Assembly: GCA_023474185.1 (NCBI GenBank)
Contig: JAMCXR010000006.1
Span: 1-27,353, forward strand
Reading direction: 5' to 3'
DNA from: Patescibacteria group bacterium
GTDB lineage: Bacteria; Patescibacteriota; Minisyncoccia; UBA6257; Colwellbacteraceae
Length of the DNA stretch: 27,353 nucleotides
A model generated the notes under the pieces. That model did no database searches. It worked only from the letters and a program-made list of their open reading frames with translations, and was not told the origin of the DNA. Shown here piece by piece: positions 25,411-27,353 of the stretch (position 1 is the first letter of the stretch; the number at the start of each line of letters is the position of its first letter). The position numbers were made by a program, and so were the translations under genes.

Positions 25411-25433
25411 ATCAAGCTTGCAAATACTAACAT
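25407..25433 (-). CDS. putative 8-aa leader ORF coupled to infA
   Basis: The minus strand has TAGGAG, three bases, then ATG at 25431-25433 and eight codons (M-L-V-F-A-S-L-I) ending in TGA that overlaps the infA ATG as ATGA. The GGAG itself overlaps the stop codon (TAG) of the upstream membrane-protein gene. infA has no other ribosome binding site within normal distance, so this short ORF could deliver ribosomes to infA. Conservation is unknown. Confidence 0.4.
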   Translation of the reverse strand: MLVFASLI

Positions 25434-25439
25434 AAACTC

Positions 25440-26990
25440 CTAATTAGTGTCAATCGTTATCTTGCTGATGCTTCCGGGAGCGGTTTGCACCCAAAACGGC
25501 CAGAACTTGATCTCGCTGGATTGCACCTGCGGCAGCGCCAAAATCAGGGATTTAATCTGGCTTTGGTTCTTGCCGGCTACCTCTTGCCGGAAGGAGTTGG
25601 CGTCGAAAGACGGCTCCCAGCTCGACTGAAAAGCCACCGGCACCGTCGTCACTTTGTTTTTCCAGTCGATTTTCGGCGTTCCGTAAGTGACGGAGTAGGT
25701 CTTGATGCTCAGGTTAGCGCTGAAGTTATCGGCCACCTGGCTGGCCATCGCCGTCACCAGGTCGTTCTCGTTAAACCCGATTGTCTTGTATTCCCCATAA
25801 GCCGTGACAGCAAACTGGCCGTTGTTGTTCGGCACGTCGTTAATGTCGTACTTGGCGACGGCAAAGGAGCTGCCTCCGTCGATAAATTTGGTTCCCGGCG
25901 GAGCCTGCAGAGCCACCTCGGAAGCAATGGCGTTTTCAAGCGCGGAAGCTATGGAAGAAGTTGCCTGGCTCAAATCGCTCGGGCTTGGCGCTTTGGTCTG
26001 ACCGATAAACCCGCCGCTCATCGCCTGGGAATTTTCCGCGTAGAAGCCGTCATATCTCTTTGTTCCCGCAAAACCCGGCATATGGAACACCTGCCCGGCA
26101 GTTATGTCATACTGGCTGCCCGGGGCGGCAGCGGTGACGGCGGCATCGATTTGCGACGGCACCAGTTTTCCGCCGGAAATTTTCGCGCCGGGAACGACTA
26201 TGGTTTTATCCAAGCGGAACATCGTACCCTGGGAATCAACCAGTCTGGTTGTGGCGACGAGGGTTTGCGGCGCTGTGCTGAAATTATTGTAAACAGTGAC
26301 CGTACCGGCGGCTTTGGTCTGCACATACCGGCTGCCGCTGGCGGTGAAAATTTGGGTCATCGTTTTAGTGACGTCAAACAGCTTGCCGGGAACGGTCACG
26401 GCGTTGTTGCTCATGGAAACTTGGGTTGCGTTGGCGTCGATAGTCATTTGTCCGGTGAAATTCCAGGGAGTCTGGTGAAAATCAACGGTCACCGCGGCGC
26501 TGGGCAGGATCGCCACGCAGTAATAAGCGGCGGCAACCGCCAAAACAGCTGGAATCGCTATTTTGGCCAGCGCCGGCCGGGACGTCCGCTTTTGCGGTTC
26601 CCTTTTCCTTTTTATTTCCGTTTCTTCCGATTTCTTCTCCTCATCTTCCGCCGAATAGTTGGCCACCAGGGCCTCGACTTTTTCCGGACGACGGGGCAAG
26701 ATGTCCGCGACCTGACGCGGGCGTTTGGCGTAAAAAGAATTTCCGGCTGTAATACCGACTAAAGAAGCCATGGCCAACACTTCTTCGTCAACCGATTCTA
26801 TAGACAGTTCCTTGCCCAGAGACTTGGCATGAGCGTACAGTTCGGAAAGGTGTTTGGCTTCTTTGACCAGTTCCGCGCCGCGGGGAATGTATAAAACCAC
26901 GCTGGAGTTTCTGGTTTTTGAAAGTTGCCTTAGCACCTCCTCCAGCGAATCGTTTTTGCCAACTCTTATTCGTTTTACGCCATCAGCCAT
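25440..26990 (-). CDS. single-pass membrane protein with large extracytoplasmic domain
   Basis: The 516-aa protein has an N-terminal cytoplasmic alpha/beta domain (about 1-110, with SSVVLYIPRGAELVKEAKHL and a following SIESVDEEVLAMASLVGI), a charged linker (111-138), one membrane helix (about 140-163) and a roughly 350-residue outer domain rich in Thr, Val, Ser and Ala with beta-strand character. The build resembles CPR proteins often labelled baseplate J-like, but I cannot confirm that homology from sequence alone. The ATG at 26990 lies 16 bases inside the upstream gene. It precedes infA where secY, adk or map would commonly be found, so it probably shares a transcript with the translation genes. 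Function unknown; a surface or envelope role is inferred. Confidence 0.8.
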   Translation of the reverse strand: MADGVKRIRVGKNDSLEEVLRQLSKTRNSSVVLYIPRGAELVKEAKHLSELYAHAKSLGKELSIESVDEEVLAMASLVGITAGNSFYAKRPRQVADILPRRPEKVEALVANYSAEDEEKKSEETEIKRKREPQKRTSRPALAKIAIPAVLAVAAAYYCVAILPSAAVTVDFHQTPWNFTGQMTIDANATQVSMSNNAVTVPGKLFDVTKTMTQIFTASGSRYVQTKAAGTVTVYNNFSTAPQTLVATTRLVDSQGTMFRLDKTIVVPGAKISGGKLVPSQIDAAVTAAAPGSQYDITAGQVFHMPGFAGTKRYDGFYAENSQAMSGGFIGQTKAPSPSDLSQATSSIASALENAIASEVALQAPPGTKFIDGGSSFAVAKYDINDVPNNNGQFAVTAYGEYKTIGFNENDLVTAMASQVADNFSANLSIKTYSVTYGTPKIDWKNKVTTVPVAFQSSWEPSFDANSFRQEVAGKNQSQIKSLILALPQVQSSEIKFWPFWVQTAPGSISKITIDTN

Positions 26991-27349
26991 TTTATTTTCT
27001 GCAAACTAATTTTATTCAGCTCTTCGCAGGCGATTACTTCCTCTTCCGCGAACAAATCCTGCGCCGCTATTTCCTCATCCAGCCGATTGATAGTCAAGCG
27101 CTTCCCGTCCGTCGCCACTTTTCTGCGGTAAACCGCATCCGGCAAAGGAAAAGAACTTTTAAAAAATATTTTTGCGCGCGGCTTGTCGGGCAGTAATTCC
27201 TTGTTGTTGTAAAGCGTCGCCGCCAACCCACGGTCGAAGTCTTTCAAAGAAGCGTTAACCAACTCGCCGATTGCTTTGGCCGCTCCTTCGCTCACTTCGT
27301 TATTAATATACCGTAAATAAATTTCTTTGTTAACTTCCGGACTTGTCAT
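26975..27349 (-). CDS. hypothetical protein at the window edge
   Basis: I do not recognise this 124-aa protein. It is charged and largely helical (VNKEIYLRYINNEVSEGAAKAIGELVNA; AAQDLFAEEEVIACEELN), with no membrane segment or motif. The ATG at 27349 is four bases from the window end in the context CTGATGACA, compatible with an ATGA overlap with a further gene, so the start could be complete or the frame could extend beyond the edge. Its stop overlaps the next gene by 16 bases, implying coupled translation with the 516-aa membrane protein and perhaps a joint function. Confidence 0.65.
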   Translation of the reverse strand: MTSPEVNKEIYLRYINNEVSEGAAKAIGELVNASLKDFDRGLAATLYNNKELLPDKPRAKIFFKSSFPLPDAVYRRKVATDGKRLTINRLDEEIAAQDLFAEEEVIACEELNKISLQKIKWLMA

Positions 27350-27353
27350 CAGT

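Noticed and set aside
25485..26762. Long plus-strand open frame (425 codons) opposite the 516-aa membrane protein
   Set aside because: Fully antisense to a well-formed gene, no Shine-Dalgarno, low-complexity translation rich in Arg/Gly/His; a by-product of codon bias on the other strand.

Overview
This window (about 27.4 kb) looks like a chromosome fragment from a Candidate Phyla Radiation bacterium, most likely Parcubacteria/Patescibacteria. Reasons: very compact, nearly all minus-strand gene order with start/stop overlaps; a complete inner-membrane type IV pilus locus of the pilM-N-O-(small)-B-T-C-A-D type; CPR-style minor pilins; several shortened housekeeping proteins (RpoA without its C-terminal domain, short L13, short IF-1); and standard code with TGA used as a stop. 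Placement is from gene content and protein style only; no tree or search was run.

Layout, left to right: a truncated pilin at the left edge (1-135); a spacer with a perfect 19-bp terminator hairpin; gatC-gatA (transamidation of misacylated tRNA); two isolated genes, each with a strong Shine-Dalgarno, a promoter candidate and a terminator (an unknown 183-aa protein and a secreted 3D-domain protein); ligA; then, upstream of it on the same strand, the pilus cluster (four minor pilins, prepilin peptidase, major pilin, pilC, pilT, pilB, a small PilP-like protein, pilO, pilN, pilM) at 5586-16206. The only plus-strand gene is comF (16228-16932), divergent from pilM. Next come an ftsQ-like gene overlapping serS, then lysS, greA and a degenerate glycosyltransferase-like gene, followed by an alpha-operon block (rpsI, rplM, rplQ, rpoA, rpsD, rpsK, rpsM, rpmJ, infA), a large single-pass membrane protein and an unknown 124-aa gene at the right edge.

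How it fits together: transcription of the right half probably runs from the right edge through the ribosomal genes into greA and lysS. The pilus cluster starts at pilM, with extra promoter candidates before pilT and the major pilin, and it runs directly into ligA with a 2-nt gap. A retractile pilus (PilT present) with comF at one end and a DNA ligase at the other suggests a DNA-uptake function, but this is inference.

The most interesting signals are: an identical extended -10 word (TGCTAATAT) 8-9 nt before the start codons of two unrelated genes, suggesting leaderless or near-leaderless transcripts; RpoA lacking its CTD; ribosomal protein S4 that keeps only half of its zinc site, with Glu in place of the first Cys pair; LigA with Asp in place of a zinc Cys; and a tiny leader ORF coupled to infA by an ATGA overlap. 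No clearly novel multi-gene system was found. No tRNA, rRNA, CRISPR array or insertion sequence was seen.
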